Position numbers and translations under genes: made by a program | NCBI GenBank assembly: GCA_050010035.1 | Contig: JBEKLU010000006.1 | Location: 1-64,000 of the forward strand | Length of the DNA: 64,000 nucleotides | Reading direction: 5' to 3' | Source of the DNA: Roseiarcus sp050010035 | GTDB lineage: Bacteria; Pseudomonadota; Alphaproteobacteria; Rhizobiales; Beijerinckiaceae | In this document: in pieces, positions 7,803-16,719 of the stretch | How positions within the stretch are numbered: position 1 is the first letter of the stretch | Layout of the letters: every line of letters begins with the position of its first letter | Notes under the pieces: model-generated | Databases searched by the model: none | What the model was told of the DNA's origin: nothing | Seen by the model: the letters and a program-made list of their open reading frames with translations, nothing else

Positions 7803-8221
7803 GCATGTCGGACTATCTCAAGCCGCTACCGACAATCACCGACGAGACCGCCCCGTTTTGGGCGGGGCTCAACCAGGGAGAACTGCGCTTTCAGCGATGC
7901 TGCGGATGCGGCAAGCGCCGATATCCAATATCACAAGTGTGTCCGCGTTGTCTGAGCGCCGACTTCGCCTGGGAACCCGTCAGCGGTCGCGGCCGGGTCT
8001 TTTCGTTCGCCGTTTTCCACCGCGCCTACCACCCGAGTTTCGCGGCCGACGTGCCCTACAACGTGGCCCTGATCCGTCTGGCCGAGGAAATCTTCATGTT
8101 CAGCAACGTCGTCGGCATCGCCAACGAGGACATCATATGCGACATGCCGGTCATGGTCGATTTCGAGCGCGTCACCGAGACGATTACGCTTCCGAGGTTT
8201 CGACCGGTGCGAACGCCATGA
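7799..8221 (+). CDS. DUF35 zinc-ribbon/OB-fold acyl-CoA-binding protein
   Basis: A 140-residue OB-fold protein. It has an N-terminal rubredoxin-like zinc ribbon, CCGCGKRRYPISQVCPRC (about residues 38-55), then the OB barrel (GRGRVFSFAVFHR). DUF35 proteins bind acyl-CoA and form complexes with thiolase-fold enzymes, including Ltp2-type aldolases. Here it stands alone and is not fused to a MaoC domain as in actinobacterial ChsH2. Its start overlaps the stop of the thiolase-fold gene by ATGA, which implies 1:1 translation. Confidence 0.85.
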   Translation: MSMSDYLKPLPTITDETAPFWAGLNQGELRFQRCCGCGKRRYPISQVCPRCLSADFAWEPVSGRGRVFSFAVFHRAYHPSFAADVPYNVALIRLAEEIFMFSNVVGIANEDIICDMPVMVDFERVTETITLPRFRPVRTP

Positions 8222-9048
8222 CAAGTCTCGACGGAATCGTTCGATTTCTCGACTGCTGCCAGGTTTATGATCTTGGCGTGCCGCTCGAGGTTGGCATCCC
8301 GCACGGCCCCGCTCACTCGCCCTATCTCCATTCGCTGATCAAGAAGCACGGCCAAGTCATGTACCGGGACGGCGTCAGCTCGGCCACCGACCTGTTTTCG
8401 ATGGGGACCCATGTCGGGACCCATATCGACGCGCTGGGTCACGTCTCCAAGGGCGGATGCCTGCACGGAGGGATCGAAGCGGCGGCGGTGCAGTCCTTCC
8501 TCGGCGGCATGGCGCGTCACGGCGCGCACGAGCTGCCGCCGATCGTCGGTCGCGGCGTGCTGCTCGATATGCCGCGGTTGCTCGAATGTGACATCTTAGA
8601 CCCTGATCGCGGCATCGGGCGCGAGGAGTTGGAGAAAGCCTACCAGAAACAGGACATCGTCCCTCAGCCTGGCGACAGCGTGCTGATCCGGACCGGATGG
8701 ATGCGGCATTGGCCCGATCACGAGCGCTTTCACGCGCACCTCTGCCCAGGGGTCGTCGTCGAGGGGGCGAACTGGCTCGCCGACCAAGGCGCGCGCTACG
8801 TCGGCTCCGACACCTACGCCTTCGAGAAAGTTCCAGCGTCCGGTCTTCCAGTCCACGTCGCCATGCTGGTGGAACGAGGCATTCCGATCATGGAAATGCT
8901 CGATCTCGAAGCGCTCGCGCGTGACGGCGTCTACACATTTCTTTTCATCGCGATCCCTCTCAAAATCGTTGGCGGAACGGGATCGCCGATTCGTCCGGTC
9001 GCCATCGCGGCCGGACGACCGCAGGGCGAGGACGAGTCGGCGCCATGA
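8218..9048 (+). CDS. Cyclase-family metal hydrolase (kynurenine-formamidase-like)
   Basis: A 276-residue member of PF04199. The signature is FSMGTHVGTHIDALGHV (about residues 60-77), the metal-binding HxGTHxDxxxH motif of the family. Known members hydrolyse N-formylkynurenine, isatin and related ring or amide bonds. In this operon a hydrolytic ring-opening or lactone-opening step is plausible but unproven. It is ATGA-coupled at both ends, to the DUF35 gene and to the acyl-CoA dehydrogenase. A second family member lies at 19892-20962 but is only distantly similar. Confidence 0.8.
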   Translation: MTSLDGIVRFLDCCQVYDLGVPLEVGIPHGPAHSPYLHSLIKKHGQVMYRDGVSSATDLFSMGTHVGTHIDALGHVSKGGCLHGGIEAAAVQSFLGGMARHGAHELPPIVGRGVLLDMPRLLECDILDPDRGIGREELEKAYQKQDIVPQPGDSVLIRTGWMRHWPDHERFHAHLCPGVVVEGANWLADQGARYVGSDTYAFEKVPASGLPVHVAMLVERGIPIMEMLDLEALARDGVYTFLFIAIPLKIVGGTGSPIRPVAIAAGRPQGEDESAP

Positions 9049-10199
9049 CAATCGATACGATTTCGGAACACGGCGAACAGGTCCGGGCGATGTGCGACAT
9101 GGCGCGCGGCCTGGCCGAGAAGGTGATCGCGCCGCGCGCGGCCGAGACGGACGCCACGGAGGAATTTCCCTGGCATGTGGTTGAAGCCTATCGCGAAGCA
9201 GGCTTGCTCTCGCTTCTCGTGCCGGAAGAATACGGTGGCGCGGGCGCTTCGGTCGTCCACGAGACCGCGATCGCCGAGGAGCTGGCGCGCGTCGACGTTT
9301 CGGCGGCGATCATCTTCACCAGCCACTCGCTGTGCACGGAAATCGTCAACTACATGGCGACGGACGAACAAAGACGTAACTATCTGCCTCGCGCGGTCGA
9401 TGGCCAATTAATCGCCATCGGGCTGACGGAATCCGGCGCGGGCTCCGACGCGGCGGCCATTCGGACGAGCGCGAGGCGCGCGAGCGGCGGGTACGTCCTC
9501 GACGGAACTAAGCAATATTGCACCAATGGCGACGTCGCGAGCGTGATTTTGGTTTTCGCGGTCACGTCGCCGGGAAAAGGCGCGCGCGGCATATCGGTGT
9601 TTGCGGTCGAGCGCTCGAATCCGGGACTCAGGATCACCCGGCACGAGAAGAAGATGGGGCTCCACGGCACCACGACCGTCGAGTTCGTTCTGGACGGTTG
9701 CATCGTGCCCGAAAACGCCAGGCTGGGGCCGGAGGACCAGGGCTTTTACGGCGCGATGTTCGCGTTGGAGCGCGGCCGCGTGGCGATTGCCGGCGTCGGC
9801 GTCGGCTTGGCGCAAGGCGCGATGGAGCAGGCCATCGGCTACGCGCGCGAACGTCAACAATTCGGGCAGGCTATCGGCGCGTTCCAGGGCGTCCAGTTCA
9901 TTCTGGCCGACATGGCGATGGAGATCGAGGCGGCGCGCCGACTGGTCCATCACGCCGCGACGCTTGCGCTGGGCGATTCCGACAGTTTCCATCTGGCGTC
10001 GGCCCAGGCCAAGTGCTTCGCCACCGATGTCGCGATGCGTGTGACCACCAATGCGGTGCAAGTGTTCGGCGGCCTGGGATACATGCGCGGATGCCCCGTC
10101 GAACGGATGATGAGGGACGCGAAGATTCTGCAGATCTTCGACGGCACCAATCAAATCATGCGAGTCCTGATCGCGCGGCGGCTGATGGGCAGACTTTAG
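9045..10199 (+). CDS. Acyl-CoA dehydrogenase
   Basis: FAD enzyme of 384 residues that makes 2,3-enoyl-CoA. The family motifs are present: LTESGAGSDAAAIRT (FAD and substrate loop), QYCTNGDVA, RQQFGQAIGAFQGVQF and VQVFGGLGYMRGCPVERMMR. Where short-chain enzymes have the base Glu in YEGT, this protein has IFDGTNQIM with Asp366, so the base is altered or located elsewhere. It starts by ATGA overlap with the cyclase gene. The hydratases at 15078, 15888 and 16720 would follow it in a pathway. Confidence 0.85.
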   Translation: MTIDTISEHGEQVRAMCDMARGLAEKVIAPRAAETDATEEFPWHVVEAYREAGLLSLLVPEEYGGAGASVVHETAIAEELARVDVSAAIIFTSHSLCTEIVNYMATDEQRRNYLPRAVDGQLIAIGLTESGAGSDAAAIRTSARRASGGYVLDGTKQYCTNGDVASVILVFAVTSPGKGARGISVFAVERSNPGLRITRHEKKMGLHGTTTVEFVLDGCIVPENARLGPEDQGFYGAMFALERGRVAIAGVGVGLAQGAMEQAIGYARERQQFGQAIGAFQGVQFILADMAMEIEAARRLVHHAATLALGDSDSFHLASAQAKCFATDVAMRVTTNAVQVFGGLGYMRGCPVERMMRDAKILQIFDGTNQIMRVLIARRLMGRL

Positions 10200-10216
10200 A
10201 GATCAGGCGACGATCC

Positions 10217-11086
10217 ATGCTTTTGCAAATTCTGGTGACGGGAACGACCTTGGGCCTTGTCTATTCGGTCGTCGCCTTCGGATTCCAAATCGTCGCCCGC
10301 GGCTCGAACATTTTCAATTTCGCCCATGGGGAATTCGTCGCCTTGGCGACGCTGATCTATTTCTCGTTGTCCGCCACGTTTGGGCTCGCCCCTGTCGTGG
10401 CCGTGGTCTTGACCGTCCTCGCCGTCGTGCTGGTGTCGTTCGTCGTCGAGCGACTGATGCTGGCTCCCGTCCGGGTGCGAGATCCGCTCGTCATCGCGAT
10501 CCTGACCATAGGCATTGGCACGCTGATGCGCGGCGTCATGATCCTGGTGTGGGGCCACGACGTGCTGTTCGCGCCGCCGGTGCTCGCCGGACGGCCGTTC
10601 TCGTGGGCGGGCGCCTCGATAAGCCGGTCCGATGTCGTCCTCGTCGCGACCTGTCTCGTCGTCGTTGCGGCGCTCTACCTGGTGTTCTCCCGAACGCTTT
10701 GGGGCAAGAAGATCCTCGCGGCGGCCATAAACCCTGAGGCGGCGAGACTCGTGGGCGTGGAAGAGGGCGCCACACGCGTCAGCGTTTTTCTTCTGGCTGG
10801 ATTGTTGGCCGGCATCGCGGGCGCCCTTGTCGCTCCGGTGACGTTCGCATCGTCCGGCAGCGGCTTCAATTTCGTCCTCAAGGCGTTCGCGGCGGCGCTG
10901 CTCGGCGGACTGGATCGCTTCGCGGGCCCGCTGGTCGGGGGCATGGTGCTGGGATTGCTGGAGGCCTTCACGGCAGGCTACGTGTCGTCGGCGTTCCGCG
11001 AGCCGATCGTGCTCGCGTTCGTCATCCTCGCGCTGATGCTTCGTCCCTCCGGTCTCTTGGGCGGACCGACCGAGCGGGTCACATGA
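10217..11086 (+). CDS. livH: Branched-chain-type ABC importer permease LivH
   Basis: Inner-membrane permease of 289 residues with about eight hydrophobic helices. The family motif NIFNFAHGEFVALAT lies near residue 36, and the EAA-like cytoplasmic loop is near KKILAAAINPEAARLVGV. It pairs with LivM (overlapping ATGA) and the ATPases LivG/LivF to import the ligand of the binding protein at 3440. It starts 17 nt after the acyl-CoA dehydrogenase gene. Confidence 0.9.
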   Translation: MLLQILVTGTTLGLVYSVVAFGFQIVARGSNIFNFAHGEFVALATLIYFSLSATFGLAPVVAVVLTVLAVVLVSFVVERLMLAPVRVRDPLVIAILTIGIGTLMRGVMILVWGHDVLFAPPVLAGRPFSWAGASISRSDVVLVATCLVVVAALYLVFSRTLWGKKILAAAINPEAARLVGVEEGATRVSVFLLAGLLAGIAGALVAPVTFASSGSGFNFVLKAFAAALLGGLDRFAGPLVGGMVLGLLEAFTAGYVSSAFREPIVLAFVILALMLRPSGLLGGPTERVT

Positions 11087-12036
11087 CGATGCGCGCGTCC
11101 TACCCGATCATGGCGTTGTTCGTCGCGTTGGCGGCGTTGCCGCTGGTGACGGCCTCTCCCTACCATCTGACCGTCGCCGGACTCGCGCTGATCTTCGCCA
11201 TTCTCGCGCAGGGGACGAACCTCATCATGGGAACGGCCGGACAGGCGAGCTTCGCCCATGCGGCGTTTTTCGGCCTGGGAGCCTATACGACGGCCGTGCT
11301 CAGCGCGAAATTCGATTTTCCGTTGTGGCTGACGCTTCCGATCGCGCTTTGCCTCAGCTTCGTGGTCGGGTCGCTGCTCGCTTATCCGGCGCTTCGGGTG
11401 AAGGGTTTCTATCTGGCGCTGGTCACTCTCGCGTTCAGCGAAATCTTCACGTCCGTCGTCGGCGAGATGCCGGGCGTGCTGGGAGGAACCGAAGGGATCA
11501 CCGGAATTCCGCCTTTCAGTCTCGGCGGATGGAGCGCCGAAAGTAGGATGAGCAAGTACTACATCGTCTGGGTTGGCGCGGTCCTCGCCTATGTCTCCCT
11601 CGCTCGTCTGGGCGCGTCGCATTTTGGGCGCGTCGCGCGCAGCCTGCGCGATTCGGAGACGGGAGCCACCGCGATCGGCGTCAATCTGATCGCCGCGAAG
11701 GTTCGCATCTTCGCGGTTTCCGCGGTCTACATGGGTTTCGCGGGATTTCTCTACGCGCATTTCATGCAATACATCAGCCCGACGAGCTTCGGCTTCAACG
11801 TCACGATCCTGGTCGTGTCCATGGTCGTCGTCGGCGGGCTCGGCGACGCGACCGGCGTGCTGGTGGGAGCGCTCGTGCTGAGCCTGTTGCCGCAACTGAC
11901 GCGCGACTACGTCGGTGTCGAGCCGGTAATTTACGGGGGGCTTCTAATTATCATCATTCTGCTGCTTCCCGAGGGTGTGGTTCCAGCGTTGCGGAGCATC
12001 CCGCGCCGCCTTCAGCGGAAGGCGGCGGCTCCATGA
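11083..12036 (+). CDS. livM: Branched-chain-type ABC importer permease LivM
   Basis: Second permease, 317 residues, multi-helix. Typical LivM motifs are TNLIMGTAGQASFAHAAFFG and the loop RSLRDSETGATAIGVN, which contacts the ATPases. It overlaps livH and livG by four bases each, so the four transporter genes are translationally coupled. The C-terminus is short and basic (RSIPRRLQRKAAAP). Confidence 0.9.
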   Translation: MTMRASYPIMALFVALAALPLVTASPYHLTVAGLALIFAILAQGTNLIMGTAGQASFAHAAFFGLGAYTTAVLSAKFDFPLWLTLPIALCLSFVVGSLLAYPALRVKGFYLALVTLAFSEIFTSVVGEMPGVLGGTEGITGIPPFSLGGWSAESRMSKYYIVWVGAVLAYVSLARLGASHFGRVARSLRDSETGATAIGVNLIAAKVRIFAVSAVYMGFAGFLYAHFMQYISPTSFGFNVTILVVSMVVVGGLGDATGVLVGALVLSLLPQLTRDYVGVEPVIYGGLLIIIILLLPEGVVPALRSIPRRLQRKAAAP

Positions 12037-12815
12037 GCAAGTCGCCAATTCTCTCCCTCGCGGACGTAGGCAAGAGTTTCGACGCCGTCGCGGCGGTCTC
12101 GAACGTCGGCTTCGACCTTTTCGAAGGGCGGATTTATGCGTTGATCGGCCCCAATGGAGCTGGCAAGACGACGCTCCTCAATATCATCTCCGGCTACGTC
12201 GGACGCTACAGCGGCAGCATCACACTGCGAGACCAGACGATCGACAACTGGACCGCGTCGCGCCGCGTCCTCGAGGGGATGGCGCGAACCTTTCAGATTA
12301 CGCAATTGTTCGATCACATGACGGCGCTGGAAAACGTCATGTGCGGGTTCCACCCACATATCACACAGTCGTTGGCGTCCGTCCTTCTCGGACTTCGCTC
12401 GTTCATGGCGGAGGAACGGGCATTGCGCCTCCGCGCCCAGAATCTTCTCGAGACCGTCGGCGCCGGCGGCTACGCGAATGAACCGGCCGGATTGTTGCCG
12501 TTCGGCCTGCGCCGCCGCCTCGAGGTCGCGCGGGCCTTGGCGACACAGCCGTCGCTGTTGCTGCTCGACGAGCCCTGCGCCGGCCTCAGCGGGGCCGAGG
12601 CCAGCGAACTCGGCCGTCTGTTGCAGCGCCTATCCGGCCAGGGAATGTGTGTGCTCGTCGTCGAGCACAACATGCCGTTTGTTCTGGGAGTCGCCGAGGA
12701 AATAGTGGTGCTGGACGCCGGCGAGGTCATCGCGAAAGGCGGCTCGGGCGAGGTTCGCAACGACCCGCGCGTCATCGAGGCTTACCTCGGGGAGGTCGAG
12801 CATGGCGCTGCTTGA
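12033..12815 (+). CDS. livG: ABC importer ATPase LivG
   Basis: Cytoplasmic ATPase of 260 residues. Walker A is GPNGAGKTT (about residue 39) and Walker B is LLLLDEPCAGLS. The usual LSGGQ signature is replaced by LLPFGLRRRLEVARAL, as often in LivG proteins, where the loop is degenerate. The switch His is in VVEHNM. It is coupled to livM by ATGA and overlaps livF by 14 bases. Confidence 0.9.
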   Translation: MSKSPILSLADVGKSFDAVAAVSNVGFDLFEGRIYALIGPNGAGKTTLLNIISGYVGRYSGSITLRDQTIDNWTASRRVLEGMARTFQITQLFDHMTALENVMCGFHPHITQSLASVLLGLRSFMAEERALRLRAQNLLETVGAGGYANEPAGLLPFGLRRRLEVARALATQPSLLLLDEPCAGLSGAEASELGRLLQRLSGQGMCVLVVEHNMPFVLGVAEEIVVLDAGEVIAKGGSGEVRNDPRVIEAYLGEVEHGAA

Positions 12816-13524
12816 GCTTCGCGACGTGCAGGCGGGCTATGGCCCGGTGTGTGTCCTGCGTGACATCGATCTGAAGATCGAGGCCGGCGAAGTCATTGGG
12901 ATCCTCGGGGCCAATGGCGCGGGAAAGTCGACGTTGATGCGGGCGATCGTCGGCCTCATCCCGCTCCAGCGGGGCAGCGTCGCGTTCGCGGGCCGCGAAC
13001 TCACGCGCGCGTCCGCAGCCGAGCGCGTCGGACGGGGCATCGCGCTGGTGCCCGAGGGCCGGATGCTGTTTCCTCCGCTGACCGTGCTCGACCATCTCTT
13101 GCTGGGCGCCAACCCAAGCCGGCCGAGCCGCGCGGAACGGGACGAGCGGGTGGAGTCGATGTTCACGCTGTTTCCCGTCCTTCGCGAACGGCGCGCCGCC
13201 GCCGCCGCCGTGCTGAGCGGCGGACAACAGCAGATGCTGGCGATCGCGCGGGCGCTGATGTCGCGACCGCGCCTGTTGCTGCTGGACGAGCCATCGATGG
13301 GCGTCGCTCCGAAGGTGCGTCGCGAAATCTACGCGACGTTGGGCCGTCTCATCGGGGCGGATGGGCTGACGATCGTCGTGGTGGAGCAGGACGCCTCGCT
13401 GGCGCTCCGACTGGTCGAGCGCGTACTGCTGATGCAGGGCGGACGCGTGGTGGGCCACGGCAGCGCGGAAGAATTTCGGAGCAGCAAGACCTTGCAGGAT
13501 GTCTACTTGGGGTACTCGCCATGA
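12802..13524 (+). CDS. livF: ABC importer ATPase LivF
   Basis: Second ATPase, 240 residues. Walker A is GANGAGKST, the signature is LSGGQQQMLAIARAL, Walker B is LLLLDEPSMGVAP, and VVVEQDASLAL carries the switch region. It is the last transporter gene and overlaps the CoA-ligase gene by ATGA, so transport and activation are co-expressed. Confidence 0.9.
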   Translation: MALLELRDVQAGYGPVCVLRDIDLKIEAGEVIGILGANGAGKSTLMRAIVGLIPLQRGSVAFAGRELTRASAAERVGRGIALVPEGRMLFPPLTVLDHLLLGANPSRPSRAERDERVESMFTLFPVLRERRAAAAAVLSGGQQQMLAIARALMSRPRLLLLDEPSMGVAPKVRREIYATLGRLIGADGLTIVVVEQDASLALRLVERVLLMQGGRVVGHGSAEEFRSSKTLQDVYLGYSP

Positions 13525-15059
13525 ACATGGGCCACCAGATCCTGGCGGTCTCGGCGCGAAGGGTTCCGCGCCGCCTCGCCCTGTTGGGTCCATGGGGCGA
13601 ACTCGATTACCTCAGGCTCGAGGCGAGGGTGGCCCGGCTGGCCGGGGGTCTCCTACGGCTGGGAATCAAGCCTGGCGATCGAGTCGCCTTCATGATGAAC
13701 AATGACCCGAACGTGGTGGTCGCCTATTTCGCCATCCTTCGGGTGGGGGCGATCGTCGTCGCGGTCAACGTCATGCTCAAGCGCGACGAACTCGTTTACC
13801 TGCTCAACGACAGCGAGACCGGCGCGATCGTTTGCGAACCGTCGGTCCTCGACACGATTCTGGCGGCGCGGAGCGAGGCGCCGTCCCTGCGGAACATCGT
13901 GCTCTCCGGCGGGCCGGTTCGCGACGGCATTCCGTCCCTGGATGCGCTCGAGGCGGGGGAGCCGATGTTGGACGTGGCGGACCGGTCGCCCGACGACATC
14001 GCGATGATGCTCTACACCTCCGGCACGACGGGCGAGCCGAAAGGGGTGATGATGAGTCATTTCTGGCTCGATTTCGTGTCGATCAGCTGGGTGAACGTGT
14101 TCAAGCTGACCCACGACGACCGGGTGTTCGTCACCTCGCCATTCTTCTACACGATCGGTATGGTCATGGGTGTGCTGGCGGCGTTTCGGATTGGCGCCTC
14201 GGCCATCCTTATCGAGCGGTTCAAGCCCAAGGCCGCGCTCGACGTGATCACTCGATTCCGTCCAACCACGGCCAATATCGTGCCGACAGCGGTCGTTCAA
14301 CTCCTCGACAATTTCGACCCCGGGCTCCATGACGTTTCGAGCATGAAGACGCTTTTCAGCGCCGGTTCGCCATTTCCAGCGGCGCTCAAACGCCGAGTGC
14401 GCGAGACTTTTGGCTGGGAACCCTATGAGATCTATGGCTTGACGGAGGCGCACATGCTCGCCGCGGGGCGCGTTGGGCTTCCGCCTCGCGAGGACATGAT
14501 CGGTGTGCCGGGCGCCAATCTCACGGTTCGCGTCGTCGACGATTCCGGTCGCGATGTCATTCCCGGCGAGATCGGCGAGTTTATCTGCAAGGGCGACACC
14601 GTGACGCTCGGATATTGGCGGCGCCCGGCGGAGACGGCCGAGGCCTATCGGGACGGCTGGTTCCACACCGGGGACCTCGGAATCATGGACGAGGACGGCT
14701 ATATCCGGATCGTCGACCGCAAGAAGGAAATGATCATCACCGGCGGCGCGAACATCTATCCGGCCGAAGTCGAAAAAGTCCTGGCGCAACATCCAAGCGT
14801 GGCGATGGCGACCCTGGTGGGCGTGCCGGACGAGCAATATGGCGAGCTTCCCGTCGCGGTGATCGCCGCGCGGCCGGGCGCTTCCCCGACCGCGGAAGAG
14901 ATCATCGCCTTCTGTCGAGATCGTCTGGCGGCCTTCAAGTGCCCTCGCTCGGTCGTGTTCGCGGACGAACTGCCCGTCACCGCGACCGGAAAGATCGCCC
15001 GGCGCCAACTTCGCGATCAGCTGGCCGCCGCCCGCTCGACCCGACGTGAAACCTCGTGA
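13521..15059 (+). CDS. AMP-forming acyl-CoA synthetase
   Basis: Activates a carboxylic acid to its CoA thioester with ATP (ANL family, 512 residues). The P-loop motif is MLYTSGTTGEPKGVMMS. The A5-like YGLTEAHM motif, the A7/A8 hinge GWFHTGDLGIMDEDGYI...DRKKEMI and the A10 lysine in ITGGANIYPAEVEKV...VTATGKIARRQL are all present. Directly coupled to livF, it is the likely entry step for the imported acid. Chain or ring specificity cannot be read from sequence; alicyclic or branched acids are inferred from the neighbours. Confidence 0.85.
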   Translation: MNMGHQILAVSARRVPRRLALLGPWGELDYLRLEARVARLAGGLLRLGIKPGDRVAFMMNNDPNVVVAYFAILRVGAIVVAVNVMLKRDELVYLLNDSETGAIVCEPSVLDTILAARSEAPSLRNIVLSGGPVRDGIPSLDALEAGEPMLDVADRSPDDIAMMLYTSGTTGEPKGVMMSHFWLDFVSISWVNVFKLTHDDRVFVTSPFFYTIGMVMGVLAAFRIGASAILIERFKPKAALDVITRFRPTTANIVPTAVVQLLDNFDPGLHDVSSMKTLFSAGSPFPAALKRRVRETFGWEPYEIYGLTEAHMLAAGRVGLPPREDMIGVPGANLTVRVVDDSGRDVIPGEIGEFICKGDTVTLGYWRRPAETAEAYRDGWFHTGDLGIMDEDGYIRIVDRKKEMIITGGANIYPAEVEKVLAQHPSVAMATLVGVPDEQYGELPVAVIAARPGASPTAEEIIAFCRDRLAAFKCPRSVVFADELPVTATGKIARRQLRDQLAAARSTRRETS

Positions 15060-15077
15060 GACGAAAAGGAACCGCAA

Positions 15078-15863
15078 ATGGAATACCAGGACCTGCTGTA
15101 CAAGAGCGAGCGGAGCGTCGCGACGATCGTCATCAACCGCCCGGACAAGCATAACGCCTTTCGGCTGCAGACGCTGGACGAGCTGGCGCACGCGTTCGAG
15201 CGCGCCGACGCCGACAAGGATATCGGCGTCATCGTGCTGACCGGCAGTGGCGAAAAAGCGTTCTGCTCCGGCGGAGACGTAAACAGCGAAGCCGATTTCA
15301 CCCGGAACAAGGCGTGGCTTTATAACCGGCGGCTGCTGCATCTGTCCTCGACGATGCGCAATACCGGCAAACCAGTGATCGCCAGGATCGACGGGTGGTG
15401 CGTGGGCGGCGGAAACGAACTGAATCTGTTGTGCGACCTCGCTGTCGCCTCGGAACGGTCCACGTTCGGTCAAGCCGGGGCCCGAGTGGCGAGCGTTCCG
15501 ATCTGGTATGGCACGCAGTTGCTCCCCCGCCTGGTCGGCGAGCGTCGCGCCAAGGAGGTGGTGATGCTCTGCCACAGGTACACGGCCGTGGAGGCCGAAC
15601 GCATGGGGTGGATCAACAAGGTGGTGCCACACGAGCAACTGGATTCGGCGGTCGCCGAGTGGTGCCAGGAGCTTCTGGAAAAGAGCCCCACGGCCCTGCT
15701 CATTTCCAAGCTGCACCTCAATTACGAATCCGACATGCTTTACGGCTCGGTCGTTCAAGGGTTCCGCATGCTCAACGTCGGCCTGCACGGCTCCGAGGAG
15801 CAGAAGGAGGGCATGTCTGCCTTTCTCGAGAAGCGCAAGCCGAATTTCGACCGGTTCCGATAG
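15078..15863 (+). CDS. Crotonase-family hydrolase/hydratase, BadI-like
   Basis: A 261-residue crotonase-fold enzyme. The pattern DLLYK...INRPDKHNAFR, FCSGGDVN, KPVIARIDGWCVGGGNELN, FGQAGARVASV..YGTQLL and the tail EGMSAFLEKRKPNF closely resembles BadI, the 2-ketocyclohexanecarboxyl-CoA hydrolase, and its relative MenB. A ring-cleaving retro-Claisen step is therefore the first guess, with ordinary enoyl-CoA hydration as the alternative. It starts 18 nt after the ligase gene. Confidence 0.75.
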   Translation: MEYQDLLYKSERSVATIVINRPDKHNAFRLQTLDELAHAFERADADKDIGVIVLTGSGEKAFCSGGDVNSEADFTRNKAWLYNRRLLHLSSTMRNTGKPVIARIDGWCVGGGNELNLLCDLAVASERSTFGQAGARVASVPIWYGTQLLPRLVGERRAKEVVMLCHRYTAVEAERMGWINKVVPHEQLDSAVAEWCQELLEKSPTALLISKLHLNYESDMLYGSVVQGFRMLNVGLHGSEEQKEGMSAFLEKRKPNFDRFR

Positions 15864-15887
15864 TTGGCCGTCGATGGGAGTGAGGAC

Positions 15888-16652
15888 GTGAACCCTGTCC
15901 GATATGACGTCGAAGGCAGCGTGGCGATCGCGCGGATTGATCGCGCCGACCGGCTGAACGCGTTGAGCCTGGAGGTTCAGGAACGGCTGGCCGAGGTCTT
16001 CGCGGCGGTGGACGCCGCGCCGGAAGTGCGGGTGCTGATTCTCACGGGGACCGGTCGCGCCTTCTCCGCCGGCGCGGATATCGACGAGCTCGCGACCAAC
16101 GCCGAGGACGCGGCGCGCCAGTTGCGGGCGTCGCTGCGGTTCCTGTCGGCGCCGGAGCGCATGAGGAAGCCGGTGATCGCGGCCGTCAACGGCTACGCGC
16201 TCGGCGGCGGACTCGAGCTCACGCTGGCGTGCGACTTCATCCTGGCGTCCGAAAAGGCGGTGTTCGGCGTTCCGGAGCCGACGCTCGGCGTCGTTCCGGG
16301 GCTCGCGATGCAGCGCTTGCCGAAGATTGTCGGCATAATGCGGGCGAGGGAGATCCTCTTGACGGCGCGCAAGCTGAGCGCCGCGGAAGCGTATGCATAC
16401 GGCATGGTGACGCGCGTCGTTCCCCACGAAGAATTGTTGGACGTGGCGCGATCGCTCGCTCGCGACGTGGCTCGGCTGGGACCCCACGCCGTGGAGTTGC
16501 TCAAGGCCACGATCAATCGCAATTTCCAGACGGATGATTTGCTGTTCGCAGAGCGGGCCAACGCGTGGCTATTCGCCACTCGGGACGCCGCGGAGGGCAT
16601 CAGGGCGTTTCGCGAAAAACGCGCGCCGAATTTCGGCGAGCGTCGGGAATAG
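15888..16652 (+). CDS. Enoyl-CoA hydratase/isomerase family protein
   Basis: Crotonase-fold protein of 254 residues. The oxyanion-hole segments are FSAGADIDEL and NGYALGGGLELTLACDF. It carries the two acidic residues typical of hydratases near VFGVPEPTLGVVPG, so a true hydratase is likely. GTG 15888 is chosen for its GGGAGTGAGG ribosome site; a TTG at 15864 is the upstream alternative. The tail AFREKRAPNFGERRE is typical of the family. Confidence 0.85.
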   Translation: MNPVRYDVEGSVAIARIDRADRLNALSLEVQERLAEVFAAVDAAPEVRVLILTGTGRAFSAGADIDELATNAEDAARQLRASLRFLSAPERMRKPVIAAVNGYALGGGLELTLACDFILASEKAVFGVPEPTLGVVPGLAMQRLPKIVGIMRAREILLTARKLSAAEAYAYGMVTRVVPHEELLDVARSLARDVARLGPHAVELLKATINRNFQTDDLLFAERANAWLFATRDAAEGIRAFREKRAPNFGERRE

Positions 16653-16719
16653 GGTAGGCGTCCGACACGTCGAATTCCTTGAAATGCGCATTGTGCGGGA
16701 CGCTGGGAGCGGAGCGAGG

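Noticed and set aside
13653..16487. Very long minus-strand open frame (944 codons) antisense to ligase and crotonase genes
   Set aside because: Low-complexity Arg/His/Asp-rich translation typical of antisense frames in GC-rich DNA; plus-strand genes have full family motifs.
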